Assembly: GCA_963281155.1 (NCBI GenBank)
Contig: CAUJLY010000001.1
Location: 3,534,001 to 3,598,000, forward strand
Direction of reading: 5' to 3'
Source: Rhabditophanes sp. KR3021
Taxonomy: Eukaryota > Nematoda > Chromadorea > Rhabditida > Alloionematidae
DNA length: 64,000 nucleotides
The notes under the pieces are model-generated. The model did not search any database, was not told where the DNA came from, and saw nothing but the letters and a program-made list of their open reading frames with translations. The translations under genes were made by a program, and so were the position numbers. This document shows positions 33,718-45,000 of this stretch, piece by piece (the stretch's first letter is position 1; each line of letters starts with the position of its first letter).

Positions 33718-34953
33718 TTAATTCTCCTTTTCGTGATTTGCTACAACTTTTTCCAAATCATCTTGGGTTTTTTCAAGACTCTGCATCGGTGAAACCATTT
33801 CTTTTGAGTTAGAAGGAAAACTTAGCAAACTTGGGGCAAGGGATCTCTTGTTGCCGACACTGCGTTTTACTCCTGAATTGCCTTTTGATCTTTTCGACAA
33901 CTTTTTATTGTCCTTAGATCCTTTTCCGGACATTTTCGACTTTTGTTTGACATTTGTAGAGTTTGTTGAAAATGCGTCTTTAAAACGTCTAAACAGGCTT
34001 TGACTATTACCACTCACACTTGAACTTTCAACCCGGACATTGGGTTTTTCAATTAATGGAATTGTTTCACCAGGTATTTTACTTTTCCGGCTACCAAAAG
34101 TAATTGACTGGTATTCTTTTTCCAAAATAATTTCCTCCTTCTTACTGTTACTTTCTACATTTAACTTAGCCCTTTTACTTTCCTCATTTGTTTTCGAATT
34201 TTTCCTTACAATTTCATTTATGTAAACTTCGGAGTTAGAATTAGATTTATATCCCTCTTTCATACAATTTTCAGGGAAATCGTCGAAGTCTATACAAGTT
34301 AACAGATCATTACTATCAAGTTGTTCATCGATACTCACACTTTTAGCACTGTCATAAGGATTCGAGGTTGCAGGGATTATGGGGGCTTGCAGTAAGTTCT
34401 GTTGCCTGTACTTTTGAAGCTTAAGACAGTGTTGACGCATTGCAATATTCTTCTTCCTTTTGTTTTGTTTTCTAGTGACTACTTTGAATAGTACCTTCAA
34501 ATCAACGACCACCCAATTAGTTCTCTTGCGTTTTAAGAATAAATCAGCGACACATATTGCTTCAACTCCTGCGAGACATTGAAAAGTGAAACCGTATACG
34601 GCTAGTGTCATGTCAAATCGTGGGTGTTCTTCATTATATAACATCAACAAAAGATATGTTCCACAAGATGTCAAAAAGATTGCAATGCCTTGTACCATAA
34701 CAGTATATAAAAGTGGAATGGATGTTGAAGCTTTGGCATATCGAAATGACGTTATGATAAAAGTAACGATGAGTAAAAGTGAAGCACAATAACTAATTGT
34801 GGCCCAAATCAGATGAACCTCGTTGGAATGATTAGCAACATTGTAAAAGGGATAAATAACATTGTCATAAAAAAGAAAGGCAATAATTTGCTTGATAATA
34901 AGTGAAACTCCAAATATTTTACAGAGTTGGATGTTAGTTAAGAATTCAAACAT
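33718..34953 (-). CDS. four-TM (MARVEL-like topology) protein with long basic tail
   Basis: 411-aa frame from ATG at 34953. Four hydrophobic helices fall in the first 145 residues (IFGVSLIIKQIIAFLF; HLIWATISYCASLLLIV; VMVQGIAIFLTSCGTYLLL; YGFTFQCLAGVEAICV). A cytoplasmic tail of about 265 residues follows, very rich in Ser, Lys and Asn, with several K/R clusters. The topology fits MARVEL-type proteins of vesicle or junction membranes, but no sequence signature was seen. Downstream of the stop, another frame at 33590-33714 reads about 40 coding-like codons (RKPENSLKSEQLKS and so on). This could be a missed frameshift or an extra exon that would lengthen the tail. Confidence 0.6.
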   Translation of the reverse strand: MFEFLTNIQLCKIFGVSLIIKQIIAFLFYDNVIYPFYNVANHSNEVHLIWATISYCASLLLIVTFIITSFRYAKASTSIPLLYTVMVQGIAIFLTSCGTYLLLMLYNEEHPRFDMTLAVYGFTFQCLAGVEAICVADLFLKRKRTNWVVVDLKVLFKVVTRKQNKRKKNIAMRQHCLKLQKYRQQNLLQAPIIPATSNPYDSAKSVSIDEQLDSNDLLTCIDFDDFPENCMKEGYKSNSNSEVYINEIVRKNSKTNEESKRAKLNVESNSKKEEIILEKEYQSITFGSRKSKIPGETIPLIEKPNVRVESSSVSGNSQSLFRRFKDAFSTNSTNVKQKSKMSGKGSKDNKKLSKRSKGNSGVKRSVGNKRSLAPSLLSFPSNSKEMVSPMQSLEKTQDDLEKVVANHEKEN

Positions 34954-36738
34954 GATAGCAACATTTGCTTAAAACTACGTGTATGCACAAGTGCCCCCGA
35001 AAATTTTAATAAAGAATTTTACAATTGGATTGATACTAAATTAGGTGATGTTTAATTATATGCAAGAAACACCTTGTCCCAAAATTAATGCCTACACATG
35101 AATTATAAATGAGAAAAGTAATAACACTTTCATTGAAATTCTATAATGTAAATTAGGTAGATACAGTTATTTTAAAGATAATATATTTAAAAATAATCCC
35201 ATTCCCTTCATCGATATGGATAATCCTTTGGAAGAAATAAGTAAAGCACTTCTTTTTTAAAATAAGTAACATACAATTTTTGAAATAATAAACTAAAATG
35301 CAAAATTGTCTTGATATTTATATGATACTTATTTGATATTGCTTTAATATTAAAATTTATTGTTTTTTGGTCATTACATTCAAAAGAACCTAGCATGTAC
35401 TTTCTTTAATAATAGCGGCCACTTATTTAGTTTACCTAGTTTAAGTTTAAAAAATTGGATTTCACTTAAAGATGTAGATTATAAATTACTAAATATGAGG
35501 AGAAACTACAAATAATGACCAACAATTTAAAAAATGTTATAGAATGTACCATATTGGAGTTACCTTTTCTTGATTCTATTATTTATAAATATACTCCAAT
35601 TGTCAGAACATTTTAAATTGACAGAACATGTTCAAATTGTCTCAACTTATTTAAATTGTTTGAACATATTTAAATTGCTAGCTTTTATTATTTTAAATTG
35701 GTAGGTTACAGTTGATAGAAGGTTATGTTTAAATTGTTAGGTTATACTTAAATTGTTAGGTTATACTAAAATTGCTAGATTATACCCAAATTGTTAGATT
35801 ATATCTAAATTGCCAGATATTATTAATTTGCGCATACGATTCCTTAATTTTTACTTATTTTTGTCTTGCAAAATGTAATCAAACCAAGATATCAAAATCC
35901 TTTTTGTTATTGAAAGTAATTGCAGTTCACGAGTAAATATTTTACTTCAAATTAAAAGTATTTCCAATATTTTTATTTGTTTTTCATGTTCAAATACAAC
36001 TTTGATATGTTATATGTACATTATTAAAAATTGTTGTCTATGTAACTCATATTTATTTAATATATGTAGTAGACACTTCATTTTTTGCTCTATTACCCAA
36101 CAAATGCCATAAAAGATCACTTACTCATAAAATAAGATGCCATCCTAAATAATTTAAATATTTTATTATTACCCAATTTATTTTAATAAGGGAAGATTCA
36201 TTATTTAGTGAGGCAAAAAATGATTAAGAGTGGGATAAATTTAGCATCTCAAATTGGATTAAACTAATTTTTGTACGACAACTTACATATATGGATAAAT
36301 TTAAATAGTTTTATATGGATTTTTATAAATACAAGCAGATTTATTTGAATTTAAATAGACTTAGTTAGATTTACATAGATTCATATAGATTAGCATGTCA
36401 TTGAAGATTACTTCCAACAATATATGCTGTTTAATGGTAGTGTATACTTTAAAAATCCACTTTGTGTGGCTGATTCAAAAGTTGTGGCTTCATTACAATA
36501 TGCTTAGTTAATAATAATAACATTCTTCAATGGAATAGTATATGATGATGTTTATGAAATGCATAGTTCCGTTGATAAGGAAAAGCCTAGCACATGTTTT
36601 ATTAAAATTGATAGCATTTACCATATTGATCTATATCCCAATTATTAACATGCACCTCTTACATTTTTTGTTTATTTAGGCGCTAATCAATTTAAGAACA
36701 CTTTTTAATTAAATAAATCTAGACATTAACATATTCAA
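34954..36738. other. intergenic with short degenerate repeats
   Basis: AT-rich. Holds the repeat at 35598-35823 and a looser ATAGATTTA-type patch around 36340-36400. No gene seen. Confidence 0.5.
35598..35823. repeat. degenerate minisatellite, unit near TTAAATTGTTAGGTTATA
   Basis: Around twelve diverged repeats of a 16-20-bp unit: AAATTG followed by a short variable part (TTAGG, CTAGA, CCAGA) and TTATA. The cleanest copies are adjacent at about 35740-35800. Confidence 0.6.
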
Positions 36739-37527
36739 ATGTCGTCCAAAATTTATTTATACATTACTGTCAAATTATGCTTTTTCCTTGTTTTTGTCAA
36801 TTGTGGTCTGGAAAGAAATATTAGTGATGGAGTAGAGTTTGTCAGAATTCCCATGTGTAATCCTTTTGGCGGCCTGTTTGATAAGGACATCGGTAAATGC
36901 ATATGCTATGGTCATTATAATGGCAAATTGTGTCAATTTGTGACGTATTGTCTTCATGGAATGTTGATAAACGGGCAATGTCATTGCAACTACGGTTGGC
37001 AAGGTGATCTTTGTAATAGAGTTAAATGTTATTTTGGAAAAGCAATCAAAAACAAAGCTGAATGCAAGTGTGACAACTTGATTATGGGCATATATTGTGA
37101 CACATGCAAGGCGAGATCTATGAGTGGTCCTCCACATTGTAACCCAATGGATGTTCATGCCGTCAAAGCTAGTATAGAGCACAATTCAAAAGATGCAGTA
37201 AATGTAATTGAGCAGTATATAGATGTGAAAGTTTTCTTTAATTTTATTACTTCGCTATGTATTTTTATCGTCTTACTAATTATTCTGTCTGTTCTTGTTG
37301 TTGTGAGGCGAAAGGATTCTAATATTTCAGCACAAAGTATGGCATCATTTGGACAAGGATCTTTAGATTCGGACAAAGATTGTATTCCACCTCCAATTTA
37401 TGCACAAATTGATACCGGTGTAGTTCAGAGAATTGAAGATCCGCCAGGATACTCACGAGTAGCTTCTGCAAATTCCCAACCAGTTCCCACTTATTCGGAG
37501 GCCATCGCCTTAATTGAAACTGTTTGA
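36739..37527 (+). CDS. EGF-like membrane protein with PPxY-type cytoplasmic tail
   Basis: Single-exon 262 aa. Signal peptide (MSSKIYLYITVKLCFFLVFV), then about 130 residues with EGF-like Cys patterns (CICYGHYNGKLC; CHCNYGWQGDLC; CKCDNLIMGIYC). A juxtamembrane linker follows, then one TM helix (SLCIFIVLLIILSVLVVV) and a tail of about 75 residues. The tail has P-P-P-I-Y, P-P-G-Y and P-T-Y motifs in a row, which fit binding sites for WW domains of NEDD4-type ubiquitin ligases and suggest regulated endocytosis. I do not recognise a named orthologue. It may play a role related to the other EGF protein at 2496-4798, but there is no clear sequence link. Confidence 0.75.
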   Translation: MSSKIYLYITVKLCFFLVFVNCGLERNISDGVEFVRIPMCNPFGGLFDKDIGKCICYGHYNGKLCQFVTYCLHGMLINGQCHCNYGWQGDLCNRVKCYFGKAIKNKAECKCDNLIMGIYCDTCKARSMSGPPHCNPMDVHAVKASIEHNSKDAVNVIEQYIDVKVFFNFITSLCIFIVLLIILSVLVVVRRKDSNISAQSMASFGQGSLDSDKDCIPPPIYAQIDTGVVQRIEDPPGYSRVASANSQPVPTYSEAIALIETV

Positions 37528-37607
37528 TGTCATATGTCCTAATACGTAATTTATTTTTAAAGGAAAAACTTTTTTAATATAAACAATAAATGTTTTTCAA
37601 TAAAATG

Positions 37608-37682
37608 TAATAAGAACAAAATGTATTTATAAGAACAAAATTTATCTATAAGAACAAAATGTATCTATAAGAACAAAATTTA
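37608..37682. repeat. short tandem repeat, unit near ATAAGAACAAAATGTATCT
   Basis: Four copies of an 18-bp unit (TAAGAACAAAAT followed by GTAT or TTAT, then a T-rich end), just after the polyA region of the EGF/PPxY gene. Confidence 0.75.
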
Positions 37683-40149
37683 TTCAGCAGAAAAATCTAT
37701 TTAAGATATTTTTCCTAGAACATAAACAAAGCAGTGGGGCAAATGCCAGAAAAAGCACTTGAACTGATTATGTTTATATCTATGCGGCTTCAATAACATA
37801 TTTTTATATAATTTATAAGATCAGATTGTGATAATTTGGTTAGTAATGAAAAAAGGTAGTTTCGACACCATCACCACTTTAAAATATATCTACTAAATAT
37901 TTACACACATCACCCTTTTTTAAGCAGAGTTATATATTGTATGTCACCATTTCTTTGTCATTTAAATTCATCGATAACAAAGGCTCTTGTTCGAAATAAA
38001 ATTTGTCAATTAATATTTTGTGGCCCATTGTAATTCGCATAATTCTAATATTTGTCAAATCAATATTTTAAGTAAAAAACAACATTCCATGTATTTATAA
38101 ACATGTTTTGATAAAATTGTGCTGTAATTTAAATAGGAAATGGGTAAAATATGAATATAGGCACCCAAATACTACTCTTTTGTTAACATTCCAACTTTTT
38201 CAATTACATTATACATACTATTATGCATCATACCATCACAATATTTCTTTCACATATTTCTACTACACATATTTCCCTTGCGAAATTGAACACATCATAT
38301 TTAGACAGTCTTCTTAATCTAACATCATACAAGATACATAGCTGATATCATGTAATTTAGTACTCTTCTCAAATATCAATTAATCTTTGTCACATGTCAT
38401 TTTTGATTCCAACGTTTACTTAAAAAATGGCCATTACAAAATTTAATACATACTTAGATATTTTCGATGAAGGTTATGTGTATGAATAATACAATTATTC
38501 GTAAATTTTTGTTTCAGCGAATTTGATATGCTCATTTTTTGCATAAAGTATTGCATCCGGATATGTACACTATAATTGTTTCTTTTAAATCATATACAAA
38601 CATTTTGTTTTCAGGGAATAGAACATTTATCGCAATTTCACCACTTTTATATTTTTATACTATTCCCATTTTTGATTACTTTCCACAAAAAATTTATCAC
38701 TTCTCACAATTTTGTCACTTCTCACAATTGTGTTATTTTTAACAATTTTAACATGTCTTGGTATTATAATAAAATGAGTATTATTAAAAAGATTGCGGAC
38801 AATTTTTTACGTGATTTAATTTACTATTCTCTTGCTGCAATACTTTTATCTTTTAAAATGAATTGTTTTATCGGCCAATAAATTCAATTTTGAAATTTTT
38901 TTATCAAAACGAGAAACAGTTATGCTTGGCTAATCCTCCTCTATGTAGAGCACAGCAAAGCGATTTCTCTGTCTTTTAAAGCGGAATGGCTATATTCAGG
39001 TGGCGATAGAGATGTCTAATTAATGCATATAATTTGATACACACCAATAATTATTTCATTTTTTGCAAATTTTTCTAAAATACGTTTGATAAATTTCATA
39101 TGTTTGATAAGTCATCTCATGATCCGGCAGTATAACACAAAGATATCGAAAAATAAAGTATTCTCATATTACTAGCATACAAATTTGGTGCACATCATTT
39201 TTTCTCCGCATCTAGGCATCTTCTAATTAATCAAATGCATACTTCATCATGTTGTGATAGGGAAGAGTGCTCTGAGAATGTTAGGTACTACATGCCCATA
39301 CCCATTTCAGAAAAGTTTCAAGTGATTTGATGGCAGAAGCCAACTGCTAGCATAAGCATCATATGCAACTTGATATTAAACAAAATTCAGGTTTGCGACT
39401 TTTGTTTTTAATTTATTTAATGTACTTTTTATAGCTAAAGAAACCGCATTGCACAAAGTATATACCGATTTGATTTGGAGATTATATTAAAAGTAGACGG
39501 AATTGATTAGCTTTCCCGTAATTGTGTTATAAATCAGTTAGATCCTACCGCTTTTTCTCTTGCATCTGCTTTAAACAAACATTTTCAAATGGTGCTTTTA
39601 ATCATCTTTCGATATAGTACGTGTAACTAAAAAAGAAAAATAGTATTATCTTAACAGCCACGATAGCCATTAGATGCGAGCCATACAACTACTAACAACT
39701 AATAGAATACGTATCATATACACTTTTGATACTCTAATTAATCAGAAAAATTTACAAAAGTTGAAACTATTTTTTGCATCGTTTAAAGTCAGCGAAAAAT
39801 ATTCGATAATGTTTCTTCGTTTCACTTTCACAAATACTTACAATTGCTATGCATTCAATTGATGTATATACCCCATTTTTTAGCAAAAATGTTTCTTTGA
39901 CGGCATACTCTATCTAACCATCTATTCATCATGATTAAACTAACAAACGCCATGTCTTCCTTCCAATTTATTCCATATCTATCTGTGTGTTTACAATATG
40001 TCCGATAAATAAAAACTTTCACATCTTATGATCATATAAACAACAATTAGCCTGTCATTTGGTGGTAGGCTTTACTAATTACTTTTTTGATAGATAAATA
40101 CTTAGCAACAATTGTTGCAAAAAACATTTGTAATATAATCATTCGTAAT

Positions 40150-40262
40150 ATATTAACTATTGCAATACTTACATTTTATATTCATCCACAATACTTATAT
40201 CAACTAATTCATTTGCAATACTATATTAACCAATTCATTTATAATACTTATATTAACTGCAT
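40150..40262. repeat. imperfect tandem repeat of about 27 bp
   Basis: Three related units built around AATTCATTTNNAATACTTATATTAAC, for example at 40205-40230 and 40232-40257. Confidence 0.55.
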
Positions 40263-40574
40263 CCACATTATAATAATGTTATAGTTTGCAGAGTTTAATA
40301 TATTAGTTCTTTATAAGATTTGGTGAAATATTTTGTCCCAAACACATTGCAATTTCTTTCTAAATATTATCGGTTTTTTATCTAACTGACAAGTTCATTA
40401 TAAAAGTGCCTGTTCGGATGTTTAATCCACTACGTTGCAGCTAAATGGGTATACATATTTAAATAGACATAAAAAATGGTTTAACTTTAAACGATCTATG
40501 TGAAAGCAAAAATTACCCCCGTTTAGTTATGTTAAATTTATCGCGTTTATACTCTTACTCTCTTACTAGTTAAC

Positions 40575-40597
40575 CGACCCTCATGATACGAGGGTCG
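40575..40597. repeat. perfect inverted repeat CGACCCTC / GAGGGTCG
   Basis: 8-bp stem and 7-bp loop (ATGATAC). It is GC-rich in an AT-rich desert, so it stands out. No gene is attached. Confidence 0.6.
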
Positions 40598-42067
40598 TAT
40601 CTACGCTCTAATACTAAAATTGACGTCGTCGCTCACTTCCTTCAACCATCACCAATTGTTCCACACTACCTTTTTCTAAATGTCCAAACATATCCGGACG
40701 TCAATTGGACAACTGACATTGTTGCCTTTTTCATTCCTACAATCCAAGATATACCTTATAAATATGGTTCCTATCTTTATCATTTTATCGCGCAGTTGCC
40801 GCATTATCACATCTAAAGACATTAGATACTACAGATACTTTTATTGATTTTGCAATTTAATAAATATCAAGTATGTTGCAAATATTGATAAAGAAGATGT
40901 AAATCAAACGGCGCAAGGTCAATTTTGATACAACTTAACATAATATTTGTCCATATTTAACAACTACTTTTATATTCTATTTAAGGAATTGCTATTTTAG
41001 ACTCATTTGTTATTCATAATAATTGACTTTCCAACCACAATAACATATTCTATATATAATTCTACATACTAATTGTCTGATCATGCCAAGATTTGGCACT
41101 ACAATATATGGATAGATCTAGTACTATTTTTGTAGAGTTAATCTGCTGACCCTTTACACCACTCGATTCTCTCCATTTCTCTAAACAGTATGTGCAACGT
41201 TGACATCCTTCTTAGTAAAAAGTATAACATTTATACTGTCCGCCTTGTTAAAGCAAAATGTCGTTTGCGATACAACACCACCGAACTCTCCAAAAAGCGG
41301 ACGCGTGGCCACACACCCAATCTCACGATGATGTTTCCTTCCATAATGTCCGAAAACATTTTATTAATTCATTTTCACATATTTAAACAAAATACATACG
41401 TAACATCACAATCTTTTCCTTTCCTTACAAGTCAAATCCGTCATTAGATAAGAATAAGTATGTGTTTAATGTATGAATGTGTGTTGTTACAGCCCAGACT
41501 ATTAACCATCATCGATTATTGCTTGGTTATTTGATCCCAAATGACAAACGATTAATATATTACATTTTATTTTATCCATTAAATTATAATTATATTACCT
41601 CGAGTTTATTACTAATATTTATTGGATTTCTTATAATTTGATGAATTCTGTTTAATTTTGTTTCAATTATAGAATTGGCATTTGTTTTTACAAAAGCTCG
41701 TTTCGAAGTCGCTTTTCTACGTACGCAGCGATCTACAAATAGAGGATCAGCTAACGTCTTCGTTTCTTACGAATAAACTACTCAATTTCATTTTAATGAA
41801 AAAGGTAAAAAAATCAAATAATTGTTTAATCCAACAATAACCGCTGATATTAAACAAATATTGCCTTTATTATTCTATTTATTGGAAAGTGTTAACGCAA
41901 AATAATTATTACTTAATAAGGTTTAATAACGCTATTAATTCACGCCTATTTCAACTTTGATATACATATCATCACTCTAATTTTCCGCAAAATTAGAAGG
42001 TGGCACAGTGATTTTAACATAAATTACTATAGATCTCACTTGAAAACAATAATTTGACTTGAACAAC

Positions 42068-45000
42068 ATGGCTGCAACAGGAATAGATCAACAGCAACAG
42101 AATGTCAACAATATGTTTGGTAAGTAGCTTATAAAAAAGAATAATACAAGTTTACACGAAACCAAACATTTTTACAAGTTTTAAAATATCCAAGTCTAAT
42201 TTAATTCTTTTAGATGCTCTTACCTTTGGCGAAAATCACATTCCTTTCCCAAATCAAGGCAACGGAATGATTGGGCATATGGACGGAATGGGCAATACTT
42301 ATCCCACCAACAATGCTCTCGGTTTCCAACATGATCTTTTCATGAATCCAATGACCAACATGCCACATGACATGTCTGCTCTCCATGGAGGATCTGGGCA
42401 AGGATCAACAGGAGGTGGCGGTGCTAACTTTGACACTCGTGCAATGCTAGCTCTTGCCCCGGGAGCTCCTCTCGCCGGGGATAACACCAACCCGGAAATG
42501 TCAGGGGCCAATGCCAACCAGCTCACTGCTTTCAATTTCCAATGCCCAAAACGTCCCGATCATGGAATGGAAGGGAAAGCAATTTCCCTTCGCGCAAATC
42601 ATTTCAAAGTAACCATTCCAGGAGGTTCTATCCAGTTTTACAATATCGACATCGTTCCCGAAAAATGCCCAAGAAAGGTGAACCGCGATGTGGTAAGAGT
42701 CATGATCGACGCTTACCCTCGAATTTTCGGGAATTGCAAGCCAGTTTATGATGGTAAAAGAAACATGTACACCAAAGAAATGCTCCAAATGACTGCAACT
42801 GAACGCCTTGAACTTGAAGTAACAATGCCCGGTGAAGCCAACCAAGATCGCAGATTCACCGTCGGCGTCAAATGGAACCAAAGCGTATCTTTGAGCAAAC
42901 TGGAAGATGCCATGGCTGGTAGAATCAGAAACGTCCCCGCTGAAGCTTTGCAAGCTATGGATGTCATTCTCCGCCATCTCCCTTCCACTCAGTACACTCC
43001 AGTGGGAAGATCCTTCTTTTCCTCTCCAGTCTCCACCTCCCGCTCCAACTACCACCACAACAACGAGCACGGCAAACTTGGGGGAGGCCGCGAAGTCTGG
43101 TTTGGATTCCACCAGTCCGTCCGCCCATCCCAATGGAAAATGATGCTCAACATCGACGTCTCCGCAACTGCTTTTTACCGCAAAATGTCCGTCATCGACT
43201 TCATGGCCGAAGTTCTTGAACAACCCATCACTGCTTTAGCCGATCGGCGCACTCTTTCCGACGCGCAACGTGTCAAGTTCACCAAAGAAATAAGAGGCCT
43301 CAAAATCGAAATCACCCACTGCGGGAGCATGCGTCGCAAGTACAGAGTCTGCAATGTCACCAGAAGACCTGCCCAAACGCAAACATTCCCTCTGCAAGTG
43401 GACCACAACTCCACCATCGAATGCACCGTGGCCAAGTACTTCTCCGAGAAGTACAAGTTCCAACTCAAGTACCCCCACCTCCCCTGTCTCCAAGTCGGTC
43501 AAGAGCAAAAGCACACCTACTTGCCCCCAGAGGTCTGCGAGATCGTGTCAGGGCAAAGATGCATCAAGAAGTTAACCGATACACAGACTTCCACCATGAT
43601 CAAGGCCACCGCCAGGAGTGCTCCAGAAAGGGAAAGAGAGATCAGCAAGTTGGTTAATGACTCCAACATCATAAAAGATCCTTACGCAGCTGAATTCGGC
43701 ATTTCAATCACGCCAACCATGACTGAAGTCAGAGGAAGAGTTCTAGCTGCCCCCAAGCTGCTTTACGGAGGAAGGACCAAGGTCACGGCACTTCCAAACT
43801 CCGGCGTATGGGATTTGAGGTTGTCACGAGGCTACATGCCCCTAAAATTAAAAATTTAATACTCCTTAAATGTTCTATCCCTTCCCAGTAGGTTGGAAAA
43901 GTTTAGAACGTTTAAACACTACAAATATTTTACACATAATTTCTTTACAGTAATAAGTCTACAAATTATCTAAATAAGCTGACGGACTAGGATAGGTCAT
44001 TTCACATGGTTGAGATTAGACAAAAATATGCATTTAAATAAGTTTCGGAACATTTCACAAAATGATTGAGGCAAAAATAAAAAACAAAGGTAGAGATATC
44101 TTAATGAGTAAAATGAGGAACATTAGAAAGTTGACCAAAGAATTTAAGCATCAAAATATTATTGTAAAATTTAGTTTACATTTGACGACTCTGGTGTATC
44201 TAATGTTTCTTGGAAACAAACTCCTCAGAAGGAACGTCTTCTGGCTCCTTTGGATGATTTTCGCAAATTAAGTGACGCCAGCCTTCATTAGTAGTTTGTT
44301 AAGATGAAAATGGTTAAAACACAAACTTACTTGAGATTTTATTTGTTAAAACACAAAATTAGTTAAACACAAGTTTAGTTAGGATTTGCCAAAGTGGTAA
44401 AAATACATATGCTAAAGATCGATACGTATAATTCATTTGTTAATGTTTTACTTTTTAAAGGGGAAAGCAATTCCACACTGGAATAGAAGTCAAGGTATGG
44501 GCGATCGCCTGTTTTGCTCAACAACAACATGTAAAGGAGCATGATTTAAGAAACTTCACCCAATCATTGCAAAGAATTTCATCTGATGCTGGCATGCCCA
44601 TCATCGGACAACCATGTTTCTGTAAATACGCCGTTGGCGTGGACCAGGTTGAACCAATGTTCAAGTATTTGAAACAAACGTACCCAGGCCTTCAATTGGT
44701 TTGCGTCGTTTTGCCAGGAAAAACACCTGTCTACGCTGAAGTCAAAAGAGTAGGAGATACTGTTCTCGGAATTGCGACGCAATGTGTCCAAGCCAAGAAT
44801 GTTATTAAGACTACACCACAGACTTTATCCAACTTGTGTTTGAAGATGAATGTTAAACTTGGAGGAGTAAACTCCATTTTGTTGCCTACTGTCAGACCAC
44901 AAATCTTCAACGAGCCCGTTATCTTCCTAGGGGCCGATATCACACATCCACCAGCGTAAGTTTGCCTTTCCAGCTGCCCCTAGAAGCGCACAAATATTAA

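Larger units (their letters stand above)
37528..42067. other. 4.5-kb gene desert upstream of Argonaute
   Basis: Frames of up to about 100 codons here lack any domain content. The plus strand becomes noticeably C-rich and G-poor from about 38.2 kb. Repeats and a hairpin are listed separately. The part next to 42068 probably holds the Argonaute promoter. Confidence 0.5.

Noticed and set aside
37608..37682. CRISPR-like array
   Set aside because: 18-bp units are directly adjacent without spacers; a simple tandem repeat in a eukaryotic genome.
40583..40816. 77-codon frame beginning MIRGSYLRS
   Set aside because: Isolated in a desert with no conserved features; composition follows the background.
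42267..43660. Several long frames in other phases over Argonaute exon 2
   Set aside because: Shadows caused by the GC-rich, highly biased exon; the main frame matches Argonaute throughout.
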